DNA of 64,000 nt from Acanthosepion pharaonis (taxonomy: Eukaryota > Mollusca > Cephalopoda > Sepiida > Sepiidae): assembly GCA_903632075.3 (NCBI GenBank), contig CAHIKZ030000026.1, positions 556,501 through 620,500 of the forward strand, written 5' to 3'. Each line of letters starts with the position of its first letter. The stretch's first letter is position 1. Positions 56,101-61,679 of this stretch are shown here, one piece after another. The notes beneath the pieces were generated by a model. The model was not told the DNA's origin, made no database searches, and worked only from the letters and a program-made list of their open reading frames with translations. The position numbers and the translations under genes are program-made.

Positions 56101-58069
56101 GTATTATTTTATCATATCTCCCTTAGATATTCAATAAGAATATCTAAGGGAGATATGATAAAATAATATATATATAATAAATATTTTGTTGCACTATTAA
56201 AACGGTTAAAACACAACTCACTGAAAAACCTTTCTATAAATTGTTCAGCCAATCAAAATAGACTTCCTTGTTTTGAGTTCTATTTCTTCCCAAAGGTTAA
56301 CATCGGGAAGTCCAAGCAGAGATACCATTCCCCTTAAAAATAGTTTGCTAGACTATTATTTAACAAATATATGATAAATGATTGCACAGGGTGAAATATG
56401 AATTTTAATTTTGGTAGCTTTATTTGCGATATAGTAATATCATCAGTAAGAATCAACTAAAGTGTGGAGTGTTATAAAAGCATATCCTACTATTCATTTA
56501 TAAATTATACACAAAGTATTATGGTACATGCTAAATGAAGAAATTATTTATGATACATGTAGAAAATAGTTTTTTACTGAACATTTTATTAACAATAGCT
56601 GAAAACAAAAGTATGGTATCTAAATATTCATCTCAGATATTTTATGGTAAGTCGTTTTTCTCACTATTTTGGGGTAGCTTTGTACAAAAAAAAATGTAGA
56701 CCATTTATTTGCTATAAAATATGTACAAGATGATGCCCAGTACTGCAATTTTTGACTACAGGAGGCCTACTAGTATTGATCAAAAGCTGGGGTTTCATTA
56801 TAGACAAGCTATATGAAAAAATCCGGTTTTCACAAAAAAACATTCAGGGGTTGCACGATACATGAAGTAGGCTTATACAGGAGTATATATGGTATTCTTT
56901 TTAGACAATGAAAGACCTTTGCTGAAATCAAAAAAAAATGCTTGCATTATTTCCAAATGACTAAAATGGAGTCTCTAAGATGAGTTATGGCCCTTGACCA
57001 AAAGGCATGTTTAGTTGTCTGCCCTTGTCACATTGCGTCTTAAAAAAAAAATAAAAATTCAATATCATAATTTATTAATACTTTTTTTTTCCCTTTTTAT
57101 CTGGTACCATTTGAGTCGGGAATTAATGTCTGTTTTAGAAAGATATTTTTCGTTAACAATCCCACGAGCATTTTAAGGAATATTTAGGAACGTTGCATTT
57201 TGATTCTTTTTCTTTTTTTTCCATAATGGAGTTCTTGAGAACTTAAGATAGTTTGTGGGTTATTCCACTTGGCTTTGCCAAAAACGCCTGTTAGCAGGCA
57301 TTCTTTAAGTATATAAAAAGGCAAGCTTATTCTTTCTCTCTTTTTAACTCTTGCTTTCAGAGTGTCATCAAACATAGATGAAGAACGCTGCCACTGGGGT
57401 GCATTTGCTTCTTTGGTCCTCTGCTGACTTTTGAACTATCTCACGCAGGCACATACACACACATTCTACCACAAACACTTGTTTTTCTCTCTCTCTCTCT
57501 CTCACTCACTTACTCCCTCACAAGCATATTCTCATAGCTAGTTTCAATATCTTTTCCTTTCATTTCAATTGTGTACATCTGCAATTACTTTTGTTAATAC
57601 ATGCATATAATTGTCATTTGTTTCATATTCATTGTTTTGTATCTCTTATTTTTACCCAGACACACTCGAGTCCATCAGATATTGTTTGTGGGACAAATGT
57701 TCCAGGTGTCCATAAATATTTACTATAAAATGTCTATACTCATCACAAAGTTTTGATTCCTATAACAAAGTAGTGACATATTTTTTTTACCTGAAAATCA
57801 TAGAATCTTGCAACAAATTAACTTAACAAAATGTGTACTTCATTACAAACAAGAAAAGAGAAATATTAAACTTTGCTGGTTGCTTTCATCCTCTTAAGTG
57901 TGCCACTTTCTTTTTTCTCTTATTTTTCATATATATCTATACAGCTTAGCCTCGGCCAGTTTCCTGCCAAAATACTTCAGTTCCAAATGGAGCTTTTCTA
58001 AGTTCCAAGTTCCGGGGGCAGCCACGCAATGTATTTGTGCCTTTGGGTCTGATAACAATTCTGTGATTG
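27763..58069 (+). CDS. WDR45B: WDR45B/WIPI3 (PROPPIN WD-repeat autophagy protein), partial gene, eight exons
   Basis: Joined exons 27763-27837, 33792-33893, 37070-37157, 40123-40217, 47048-47238, 51379-51464, 52478-52579 and 57945-58069 give about 288 residues in one open frame, colinear with WDR45B residues 23-311. Known of the family: a seven-bladed beta-propeller that binds PI3P and PI(3,5)P2 on autophagic membranes through an L/FRRG motif and works with ATG2 and other autophagy factors. Seen here: [18 protein letters not shown] at the start, [11 protein letters not shown], the LRRG motif in the sixth visible exon (about residues 224-227), [17 protein letters not shown], and [17 protein letters not shown] near the end. 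All introns have GT-AG borders. No in-frame stop or frameshift is present, so the gene looks functional. The N-terminal exon (about 22 residues) and terminal exon (about 33 residues) are not visible. The paralogue WDR45 (WIPI4) is less likely because [15 protein letters not shown] and the DPKKNKQS region match WDR45B better. Confidence 0.95.
28042..28795. mobile_element. Degenerate hAT-like element
   Basis: Left end cagtgtttctcggac and right end attgagaaatgctag are imperfect inverted repeats (about 8 of 11 matching). Inside, a segment of about 180 bp (ataattcataaatta ... cttgaaataagcatttat) is repeated two to three times between T-runs. No transposase is visible. Confidence 0.5.
28955..29080 (-). 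mobile_element. S1 SINE fragment
   Basis: cctgttatttaacccttagc, tctttcccaagggcatttg and a head-like end match the middle of S1. Confidence 0.6.
29081..29900. other. Non-coding intron stretch with (CA)n and T-rich tract
   Basis: (CA)n at 29112-29136 and a T-rich run from 29145 to 29225. Otherwise nothing recognised. Confidence 0.5.
29905..30110 (-). mobile_element. RTE-like LINE tail fragment
   Basis: tgtgtccccttactaacttt, cgatatgtcctgtgggtgtt and catattatctcggaaatttc-like blocks match the family tail seen at 10440-10800. Confidence 0.55.
30111..30690. other. Non-coding intron stretch, no assignable features
   Basis: C-run at 30174-30183 and T-runs; nothing recognised. Confidence 0.5.
30700..31075 (-). 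mobile_element. Jockey-like LINE, 3' end fragment
   Basis: ggcgattagcattacattta, tggttccatctagatatttc, aggagagctcattagaacaa and ggcagtgggaaattcactga run in the same order as the copies at 49465 and 59060. Strongly diverged. Confidence 0.65.
31395..32030 (+). mobile_element. Tc1/mariner-superfamily element with N-terminal transposase remnant
   Basis: The ends are inverted repeats (cagggtgcttcaaaaatg / reverse of ttggagacaacctg) flanked by TA at 31393-31394 and 32031-32032. The plus strand encodes [20 protein letters not shown] near 31501-31560 and [18 protein letters not shown] sequence near 31650. This is the DNA-binding N-terminus of a transposase family whose C-terminus is represented at 37535-37990. 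The catalytic region is absent and the frame is broken. Confidence 0.75.
32033..33791. other. Intron stretch with possible pogo-like remnants
   Basis: (TG)n at 32357-32374. catataagacaacccctccc (33234) and tataagacagtctcc (33620) with tacagtact near 33690 resemble pieces of pogo/Tigger-type elements but cannot be bounded. Two overlapping frames at 32841-33074 are unrecognised. Confidence 0.4.
33792..33893 (+). CDS. WDR45B: WDR45B coding exon (presumed exon 3)
   Basis: Preceded by ttttgtttcag and followed by gttagtaa. It encodes [19 protein letters not shown] followed by [15 protein letters not shown], with a split Asp at the 5' edge and a split Val at the 3' edge. The strand ending in LALVGGG and the basic NPKYPPNK loop are strongly conserved in WIPI3 and WIPI4. 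Confidence 0.95.
33894..34405. other. Non-coding intron stretch, no assignable features
   Basis: Contains a short direct duplication (ttggataatttttaaagtaatc at about 34074-34117). Nothing else recognised. Confidence 0.5.
34410..34690 (-). mobile_element. RTE-like LINE tail fragment, two tandem pieces
   Basis: tcatggctctccacaatttc and tcatggatcttcacaacttc start two similar modules about 140 bp apart, each followed by ctaagcaat and cccttact-type blocks. The same tail is triplicated at 47400-47900. Confidence 0.6.
34850..35210 (+). repeat. R3 interspersed repeat, copy 3
   Basis: Aligns with 23690-24235 but lacks its internal segment; gatgaaggcccaatcaagag joins directly to the 5' part. Confidence 0.75.
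35225..35595. repeat. Tandem repeat of about 110 bp, three diverged copies
   Basis: Units begin aacctctactcctgttcaa (35270, 35358) or aacttctacttctgttcaaa (35538). They contain ctggggaggaatgtgaactg and end tgaacctatctactc. The third copy is separated by about 100 bp. Confidence 0.75.
35600..35800 (-). mobile_element. RTE-like LINE tail fragment
   Basis: gtgagtgctaaattctccaa, cttctttcttcattgtgttc and tagaaatttcatc match the family tail. Ends at about 35800. Confidence 0.5.
35792..36238 (-). pseudogene. Two overlapping minus-strand frames, unrecognised
   Basis: Frames of 81 and 78 codons overlap with a shift. They read [20 protein letters not shown] and [20 protein letters not shown]. The look is protein-like, and the position next to a piggyBac-like fragment suggests mobile-element coding, but the family is not recognised. 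Confidence 0.3.
36351..36800 (+). pseudogene. piggyBac-like transposase N-terminal remnant
   Basis: [17 protein letters not shown] is followed by a stop, then [18 protein letters not shown]. Later come [30 protein letters not shown] and (frame-shifted) [19 protein letters not shown]. An acidic N-terminus followed by a 'FF-DELI--I--ETN-Y' block and an 'EMKAFLGILILMG'-like block is characteristic of piggyBac transposases. Several stops and shifts; no catalytic domain follows. Confidence 0.65.
37070..37157 (+). CDS. WDR45B: WDR45B coding exon (presumed exon 4)
   Basis: The acceptor is ctcatctttcag and the donor gtaaggct. It encodes [20 protein letters not shown] followed by [10 protein letters not shown], with both end codons split. 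The VM-WDD-KKK core is diagnostic for the WIPI3/4 branch. It covers about residues 82-111. Confidence 0.95.
37347..38854. mobile_element. hAT-superfamily element with nested TcMar fragment and microsatellites
   Basis: Left end caggggg-tgaccaaact and right end agtttggtcacccctg are inverted repeats, flanked by ctatagaa (37339-37346) and ctatagag (38855-38862), an 8-bp duplication with one mismatch. Subterminal gagccacaaaac and cgaatgtggctcacaagc are typical of Charlie-like hATs. No hAT transposase remains in the 1.5 kb; the interior holds a TcMar transposase piece (37535-37990) and (TA)n runs. Confidence 0.8.
37535..37990 (-). pseudogene. Tc1/mariner-superfamily transposase C-terminus
   Basis: On the minus strand: [40 protein letters not shown], then (frame shift) [20 protein letters not shown] and [20 protein letters not shown] with GAHIEHL. 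The [14 protein letters not shown] block holds the last catalytic region of an IS630-Tc1-mariner transposase. It lies inside the hAT element at 37347-38854, so it inserted later. Confidence 0.8.
38855..40122. other. Non-coding intron stretch with (TG)n/(TA)n
   Basis: C-run and A-run at 39012-39029, a compound TG/TA/ATGC microsatellite at 39358-39471. No features recognised. Confidence 0.5.
40123..40217 (+). CDS. WDR45B: WDR45B coding exon (presumed exon 5)
   Basis: Preceded by tctttcttgcag and followed by gttagtac. It encodes [20 protein letters not shown] followed by [12 protein letters not shown], about residues 112-143. The intron downstream contains the 2.2-kb polypyrimidine tract. Confidence 0.95.
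40218..40974. other. Non-coding intron stretch with (TG)n(TA)n
   Basis: (TG)n(TA)n at 40737-40805, about 69 bp. The repetitive 71- and 81-codon frames crossing it are artefacts. Confidence 0.6.
40975..41147 (+). mobile_element. S2 tRNA-derived SINE ending in (TA)n
   Basis: gtgagctgatggcctaaggg (box A region) and cagtcgggttttgatccagg (box B) form a tRNA-like head. The body cacactgatgagctgtgata and acagtctgtctatggatga follows, then (TA)n at 41116-41147. Confidence 0.8.
41160..41400 (-). mobile_element. Jockey-like LINE, 3' end fragment
   Basis: Minus strand has [23 protein letters not shown] sequence. Blocks cattcaaatttttcaagtg, gggagttctgtagatgag and gttgcatctagttagttcaa match other copies. 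Confidence 0.65.
41400..41910. other. Non-coding intron stretch, no assignable features
   Basis: Ordinary AT-rich sequence leading to the polypyrimidine tract; includes a short inverted repeat of catggtgtcat / atgacaccatg at 41664-41702. Confidence 0.5.
41911..44096. repeat. 2.2-kb polypyrimidine (T/C) tract in the WDR45B intron
   Basis: About 2186 bases consist of T and C only, apart from five purines (42127, 42371, 42372, 42613, 43454). Local periods vary: (TTC)n at the start, then ttctttcttctttt-type units of 13-15 bp, then longer T-runs. It lies on the sense strand between the visible exons at 40123 and 47048. A 743-codon open frame across it exists only because stop codons need purines. 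Confidence 0.97.
44310..44695 (-). repeat. R1 interspersed repeat, copy 3
   Basis: ttttacggcatatcaatcaa, cctcaatgggttatttaatg, several T-rich 'gctgataat' units, then gctaggaccctaacaggtgc and taccaccctgggttaaggt. Minus orientation; about four internal units. Confidence 0.8.
44735..44930. repeat. Unit C interspersed repeat
   Basis: ccatgtgtttggattttatt, accatgaaaattgccaagg and ctgtccttttgacattgg recur, diverged, at 53270-53400, 61330-61610 and 62990-63185. Non-coding. Confidence 0.6.
44945..45040 (-). mobile_element. S1 SINE fragment
   Basis: tctgctatttaacccataac and cttttccaagggcattagtg match the S1 centre. Confidence 0.55.
45180..45840 (-). pseudogene. Tc1-like transposase remnant
   Basis: On the minus strand the helix-turn-helix part shows [20 protein letters not shown] (about 45710-45650). 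After a gap with the catalytic core largely lost come [12 protein letters not shown], then [20 protein letters not shown] and ANGDFIE followed by a stop near 45195. The ETNK-P-NTK-ELKA- block is the C-terminal tail of a mollusc-type Tc1 transposase family. About half the normal length. Confidence 0.7.
46212..46275 (+). pseudogene. Inverted fragment of the same Tc1 transposase
   Basis: Encodes [19 protein letters not shown] on the plus strand. Over about 52 bp it is the inverse of 45659-45711 with a single mismatch, so the two are recent inverted duplicates or two copies of one element. Confidence 0.65.
46300..46650 (+). mobile_element. RTE-like LINE end fragments, inverted relative to the others
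   Basis: gcccatatcctgaagggact, gcccatgccctgaatggaca and gagagccattcctgcctat are the reverse-oriented forms of the 'catgtccattcaggat...catggctctccac' end blocks found at 10480, 13620 and 47410. Confidence 0.45.
47048..47238 (+). CDS. WDR45B: WDR45B coding exon (presumed exon 6)
   Basis: This is the longest visible exon (191 bp), after cattttta-cag and before gtaagttt. It encodes [20 protein letters not shown], then [20 protein letters not shown], then [20 protein letters not shown] and ASEK. The AHE-LSCIALN-QGT-ASEKGT stretch, which runs into the next exon, is a PROPPIN hallmark. Phase 0 at the donor. Open reading continues a little into the intron but is cut by the T-run at 47262-47284. Confidence 0.96.
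47400..47900 (-). mobile_element. RTE-like LINE tail, three tandem modules
   Basis: Modules starting near 47430, 47535 and 47655 share 'ctctccacaacttcctatc', 'ctttactatccttc' and 'gccatctatttacaca'. The final part 47760-47880 has the usual tail tttacctctgaccctctta and tgtgtcccagacatttt. Confidence 0.6.
47935..48060 (+). mobile_element. S1 SINE head fragment
   Basis: ggtgtaatggatagcggctt is a tRNA-like 5' part and gccgagttcaaattccag a box B. It stops at ataacccttggagaaggtct. Confidence 0.75.
48065..49265 (+). repeat. R1 interspersed repeat, copy 4, with expanded internal satellite
   Basis: Left part gtcctgggtaaaacaaacta, ccaccctgacccagggtgg, gggcaaatagttaacactg. Right part aataatccattgaagttgat. 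Between them (about 48305-49190) lie about 30 units of 'ttattaccagcaatacattt' plus an A-run of 8-20. Confidence 0.85.
48305..49190. repeat. About 28-bp satellite array (ttaccagcaatacattt + A-run)
   Basis: Core of 17-18 bp is nearly invariant while the A-run length varies from about 6 to 20. Sub-blocks with ttaccaacaatatgtttttg (48395-48480) and ttataaccagcaatacattt (48915-49060) look like local amplifications of variants. Confidence 0.93.
49465..50345 (-). mobile_element. Jockey-like LINE, C-terminal and 3' region
   Basis: Minus 50318-50103 encodes [40 protein letters not shown] and [17 protein letters not shown]. This is the conserved segment after the RT active site. 49668-49471 encodes the tail [21 protein letters not shown] segment at 49770-49940 interrupts the copy. 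Best-preserved LINE copy in the window apart from frameshifts. Confidence 0.85.
50565..50740. repeat. (GATGAT)-rich microsatellite
   Basis: Repeated gatgatgatg and gttttt interruptions over about 170 bp. Confidence 0.9.
50850..51240 (+). mobile_element. Jockey-like LINE, 3' end fragment in plus orientation
   Basis: Plus strand 50870-50977 reads [20 protein letters not shown] then [16 protein letters not shown]. After a stop comes sequence for [20 protein letters not shown]. Opposite to the copy at 49465, making an inverted pair. Confidence 0.8.
51379..51464 (+). CDS. WDR45B: WDR45B coding exon (presumed exon 7) with LRRG phosphoinositide motif
   Basis: Preceded by cttctttcacag and followed by gtaagtgt. 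It encodes [20 protein letters not shown] followed by GANSAHIYC. The LRRG motif (about residues 224-227) supplies the two arginines that line the paired phosphoinositide pockets in PROPPINs. Both arginines are intact, so lipid binding is expected to be retained. Confidence 0.95.
51625..52120 (+). mobile_element. S1 SINE with tail triplicated in 85-bp units
   Basis: Head taatggatagtggctcggat and box B gagttcaaattccag. Body gtcctattta-like sequence and gactgaccgggttttatag. The tail unit starting atcagttatgtatcgaaag begins at 51866, 51951 and 52036, exactly 85 bp apart. Lies in the short intron between the exons at 51379 and 52478. Confidence 0.85.
52478..52579 (+). CDS. WDR45B: WDR45B coding exon (presumed exon 8)
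   Basis: The acceptor gttcgttttcag sits just after a T-rich tract and the donor is gtgaggaa. It encodes [20 protein letters not shown] followed by [13 protein letters not shown]. It covers the blade that follows the LRRG motif; [10 protein letters not shown] is conserved from yeast to human. Confidence 0.95.
52779..53119 (+). pseudogene. LINE-derived reverse-transcriptase C-terminal domain, one frameshift
   Basis: Frame 1 reads [20 protein letters not shown], then [20 protein letters not shown]. After the T-run at about 52925-52934 the next frame reads [20 protein letters not shown], then [20 protein letters not shown] and [12 protein letters not shown] followed by a stop. This is the C-terminal domain of an endonuclease-RT family widespread in invertebrates. 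GC content is well above the surroundings. About 110 codons remain with one shift, so the copy is younger than the other LINE pieces. Confidence 0.75.
53270..53400. repeat. Unit C interspersed repeat
   Basis: aaactataaacattgccgag and aaaatttgtccttttcacac match the other C units in order. Confidence 0.6.
53730..54160. repeat. Repeat A/B family, copy A
   Basis: Aligns with 59690-60480 in attaattaa, gagaagaaacatg, tattttagtga, acattgagattttgatggat and aagaatgtaatttatt. It lacks the piggyBac-like MITE and the 32-bp array found in copy B. Confidence 0.75.
54390..54560 (+). mobile_element. S1 SINE fragment
   Basis: gagagccaagttccaattcc (box B region) and ttacaaatacccttgagaaa, tctccaattatgggttaatt match S1 head and body. 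Confidence 0.6.
54760..55110 (-). mobile_element. Jockey-like LINE, 3' end fragment
   Basis: Minus strand contains [20 protein letters not shown] followed by RCSHNF, plus the 3' UTR block agggtgtggaagaattagga shared with 59090-59120. Confidence 0.75.
55265..55625 (-). mobile_element. Possible solo LTR or other terminal sequence
   Basis: On the minus strand a higher-GC block starts tgtacgataacgatattc and contains the polyadenylation-like string taataaagttttgtta near 55320-55335. It ends near cacatttcaccccctgg. LTR-like order, but no target duplication was found, so the call is weak. The 78-codon frame at 55374-55610 (+) is unrecognised. Confidence 0.3.
55626..56101. other. Non-coding intron stretch, no assignable features
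   Basis: T-run at 55679-55702; nothing else recognised. Confidence 0.5.
56103..56167. repeat. Perfect 30-bp inverted repeat with 5-base loop
   Basis: 56103-56132 and 56138-56167 are exact reverse complements with aataa between; one more T-A pair extends the stem at 56102/56168. The arm contains tcatatctcccttagatatt. No terminal motif of a known MITE is present. The inner 20 bp are not simple sequence. Confidence 0.9.
56169..57944. other. Long intron stretch, no assignable features
   Basis: AT-rich; (TC)n at about 57489-57505 and (CA)n nearby. No repeats matched elsewhere in the window. Confidence 0.5.
57945..58069 (+). CDS. WDR45B: WDR45B coding exon (presumed exon 9)
   Basis: Preceded by atctatacag and followed by gtaagtgg. 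It encodes [20 protein letters not shown], then [20 protein letters not shown] and VI. The [15 protein letters not shown] segment belongs to the propeller loop that in PROPPINs contributes to membrane insertion. The last base opens a codon completed by the next exon, which should encode the final blade (about 33 residues) and was not found before 64000. Confidence 0.94.
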
Positions 58070-58488
58070 GTAAGTGGATTTTCTCCTCATCTGGACTGCA
58101 GCAGATTTCTTTATTCAATTTATTTTATTCCCATAAATTTTGCTCAGTAAGGGAGTAATGGGGTGCTAGGCAAGAAAGAATTTCAGCACACATTTAATTT
58201 ACAAATGCAAATGACATATTAATGACAAATTTGACATGAATAATTCATCCTTAACTTTTAGTTGCAGTAAACAGGAGATTAGATTGTGTTTATATGTTAC
58301 ATAATTAACTGTTTAAGGGTGGGGTAAAATAGACATGAGTGAGACTGCTTCACATGAAATCTATCTTTTATAAACGGGTGTTTCTTATGGCCAGCCACAA
58401 TTACTGGTTTCATGTGTGCTGAAATGTTCTTGGGAGAATGTGTTCTTCTACTCCTATTTACATAAAGTCCAATGCCTGCATTTGTATA
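58070..58488. other. Non-coding intron stretch, no assignable features
   Basis: Nothing recognised. Confidence 0.5.
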
Positions 58489-58644
58489 CAGTGTAACCCG
58501 GATATAAGAGAGTTGTTGGGACTGGAGAAGAAGTCTCTTATATCCGGGTTTGGTCTATTTTATATACATTAACACAGGCTCTTATTTGGGACCCTGAGAA
58601 AAACTCTCTTATATCCGGGTTTCTCTTATATCCGGGTTACACTG
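58489..58644. mobile_element. Tigger/pogo-like MITE
   Basis: Starts cagtgtaacccggatataag and ends tccgggttacactg, with TA at 58487-58488 and 58645-58646. The motif ctcttatatccggg occurs three times and its inverse once, giving subterminal repeats. 156 bp, no coding. CAGT ends with TA duplication fit the pogo/Tigger group. Confidence 0.85.
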
Positions 58645-58719
58645 TATTTTATTTGGTTTCTGTATTGTTTTAATGTGGATATACAGGTGGAGGGTTAACA
58701 AGTATGTTCTAATAAAGGC

Positions 58720-59045
58720 ATGAAACAGGAAATTATCAAAATCTGCTTTAAAAAAAATGTTTTATAAATATAAATTTGGTGTGCTATGAAAACGCATTAA
58801 AAAAAAAAAACAAACAAAAAAAACTTGCATGTAAATATAAACATTTCTAATTATAGAGTAAAAAGGCACTTTTTGTCAGAAGTTATTGCAACCATTGGAC
58901 TTTAATATTTAAACTACTTTCTATCCTTTCATAGTTGTAAAGAAAAAAAAAAAATTCCAGAAATGTTTAACCTGCATACCTGGGGAAAAAAGAAAGTGTG
59001 TCAAAAGGGTACTTCTTTCTTTGACACTGGTATTTTTTTTTTTTT
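58720..59045. other. Non-coding stretch with A- and T-runs
   Basis: aggtatgaaaacgcatt and a long A-rich run at 58799-58824. Weak similarity to C units only. Confidence 0.4.
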
Positions 59046-59059
59046 TTAAATTGGTATTA

Positions 59060-59640
59060 CCCCATATAAGGAAGTACAGCTACTTGCACTCAAGGTGTTA
59101 TAGGGCATGGAGGAATTAGGAACAGAATCATTAGTAATGAAAGGAAAGAGAAAGGAGGACAGTAGATGGCGATTAGCATTGCATTTAAATTTTTGCAGAT
59201 TAAATTTCATTGAAAAGCATGCAGCCAGGAAGGAGTTACACAAGCGAGAAGTGAGAGATGAGAAACTGTTAGCATAGAACTTATGGCTACATCTAGCTAG
59301 CTCAACTGTAAATTGATGTGATCTTACCACTAGTCTAGTATTGCGCTTAAATTCATACAGTCTAGGTACCATAGCGAAGAGCTTGTCTGAACAATTACCA
59401 TGAAATATTTATAAAAAAAAGCCCAGGAAAGCAACTTTATGGCAGTAGGCAAGTGACTGAAGCTGAGCCACCAGATCAGGACCAATAATATTGCTGGTTC
59501 TTCTTTGGCTCTTATCAAGGATCTTTAGGAAAATAGCATATGGCAGCAATATTCTAAGCATGGATAAATGGTAGACATACATATGTAAGATAGATTCTGG
59601 AGAGAAAAATTGTCTCCCCTGACACAGTGACCCAACTTTA
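59060..59640 (-). mobile_element. Jockey-like LINE, 3' end fragment with readable C-terminus
   Basis: Minus 59372-59046 encodes [39 protein letters not shown], and [20 protein letters not shown] followed by S. The 108-codon open frame covers the final part of the ORF. Farther 5' (59400-59640) frameshifts appear. Confidence 0.85.
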
Positions 59641-59689
59641 TTACCATGTTTTCTTGGGCAGGATACAATAGATTTTAAAACGAAATTAA

Positions 59690-60480
59690 AGCCAATTAAT
59701 TAAATTGATATCAATCAGAAAAGTATGTTAGATTAATTAACACCTGAGAATATATTACCTGGTATGTATGAATTTTGAAACAGAAATTAAGAGAAGAAAC
59801 ATGCAATGGCTAGATATTTGGTTTATTTCTTTTCATTAACCCTTTGCCCGTCCTGCATATCATATGAGACGCACAGGACATTTGATTTCCAAGTCTGTGC
59901 ATCATATGTGGTACACACAAGCCATGATTTTTGAAAGAGTTCTAAAACTAAGGCCACTAAGAAAAACATTCTACTATTGAGCAGGGCATCTGAGGAAAGG
60001 CCTAATCTAATATTTTGCGCATCATATATAACTACAGGACGCTTAACTGATAATTTAAGGTCTCAAATGAAAGACATCTATTTTCTCACTTTATTGAAAT
60101 GATTATAACCTTTGCATCTCATGTGATGCACAGCATAGTGCAAATAACTTATGATTTGTACGTTCTGCACATGTGATGCACTGATTTTTATTATGTGAAA
60201 CACTATATATCAGCACATTCTATTTGCCAAATAAGCTTAGTTGCCTTGCAATAGTTATAAATTTGAAAACAAACCTGAATGTTTCGATAGTACTCATGAA
60301 AACGCTCTAGACAAGCAAAGGGTTAATATGAAAAATTATATATTTTAGTGAGATTTGTACAACATTGAGATTTTAATGGATAATATGGTTTATCTATTCA
60401 AAAAGAATTTACATAAGGATGGTTGTATTATACTCAAGAATGTAATTTATTCCCTGTTTTGGGCTTCAGTAACATGGGAC
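59690..60480. repeat. Repeat A/B family, copy B, with MITE insertion
   Basis: Same order of blocks as copy A (53730-54160) but split at about 59836 by a 483-bp MITE and followed by a minisatellite from 60469. Confidence 0.75.
59840..60322. mobile_element. piggyBac-type MITE
   Basis: Ends ccctttgc (59840) and gcaaaggg (60315-60322) are inverted repeats flanked by ttaa at 59836-59839 and 60323-60326, the piggyBac target duplication. The interior carries several catatgtgatgcac-like motifs and no ORF. Confidence 0.9.
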
Positions 60481-61146
60481 TGCATGATACCAAAGTCAGT
60501 GTAACATGGGACTGCATGATACCAAAGTCAGTGTAACATGGGACTGCATGATACCAAAGTCAGTGTAACATGGGACTGCATGATACCAAAGTCAGTGTAA
60601 CATGGGACTGCATGATACCAAAGTCAGTGTAACATGGGACTGCATGATGGGACCAAAGTCAGTGTAACATGGGGGACTGGATGATACCAAAGTCAGTGTA
60701 ACATGGGATGCATGGACTAACATGGGATGATACCAAAGTCAGTGTAACATGGGACTGCATGATACCAAAGTCAGTGTAACATGGGACTGCATGATACCAA
60801 AGTGTAACATGGGAGTGTGTAACATGGGACTGCATGATACCAAAGTCAGTGTAACATGGGACTGCATGATACCAAAGTCAGTGTAACATGGGATGGGACT
60901 GCATGATACCAAAGTCAGTGTAACATGGGACTGGATGATACCAAAGTCAGTGTAACATGGGACTGCATGATACCAAAGTCAGTGTAACATGGGACTGCAT
61001 GATACCAAAGTCAGTGTAACATGGGACTGCATGATACCAAAGTCAGTGTAACATGGGACTGCATGATACCAAAGTCAGTGTAACATGGGACTGCATGATA
61101 CCAAAGTCAGTGTAACATGGGACTGCATGATACCAAAGTCAGTGTT
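60469..61146. repeat. 32-bp minisatellite, about 21 units
   Basis: Unit gtaacatgggactgcatgat + accaaagtcagt. 'ccaaagt' occurs about 20 times. Middle units (60650-60900) carry variants such as gggggactgg and ggatgggact; the outer units are nearly identical. Confidence 0.97.
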
Positions 61147-61329
61147 GTGCTGTTTACATTTTTGACTCCCTCTGAAATGTTTATTATTTACCTTTTTAAT
61201 AAAATAAATTTGAAAATAAACCTTTTTTTTTCAAAAATTTATAAAAAGTCACAAAATATGTAATAGGAAGAGATGCCTCAACCTATTTCCTTGAATTTAT
61301 GTATTGAGAGCAATTGAAAAAAAATAAAT

Positions 61330-61610
61330 AGTTTAACATCTTTGTTGTCATTCTCAAGAATAAAAAATATATAAATGCACTTTCATATGTTTGGATTTTA
61401 GTAAAATTGTAATTATTTTTTTAATTCAAACATTGCTTAGAGAGTCAAGTGTATACAGTAATAGCAGTTTCAAAGGGATAACAATTTTCTTTTGACATGC
61501 CATTATTTTGTGAGTACAAAGGTTAAATGGCAAACTTGGACCTTCATGCCCACATAAAACTGTCAAAAAGGACAGTTTTTCCATTGATGATGCTATTTCA
61601 CTTCTCAGCA
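61330..61610. repeat. Unit C interspersed repeat
   Basis: ttcatatgtttggattttag, attcaaacattgcttagaga and tgtcaaaaaggacagttttt match other C units. Confidence 0.55.
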
Positions 61611-61635
61611 ATGTTTATTGTTTTAAAAGGTGATG

Positions 61636-61675
<40 letters not shown>
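61636..61675. repeat. (TA)n microsatellite
   Basis: About 40 bp of TA, followed by tgtgtggcc at the S3 end. Confidence 0.95.
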
Positions 61676-61677
<2 letters not shown>

Positions 61678-61679
61678 GT

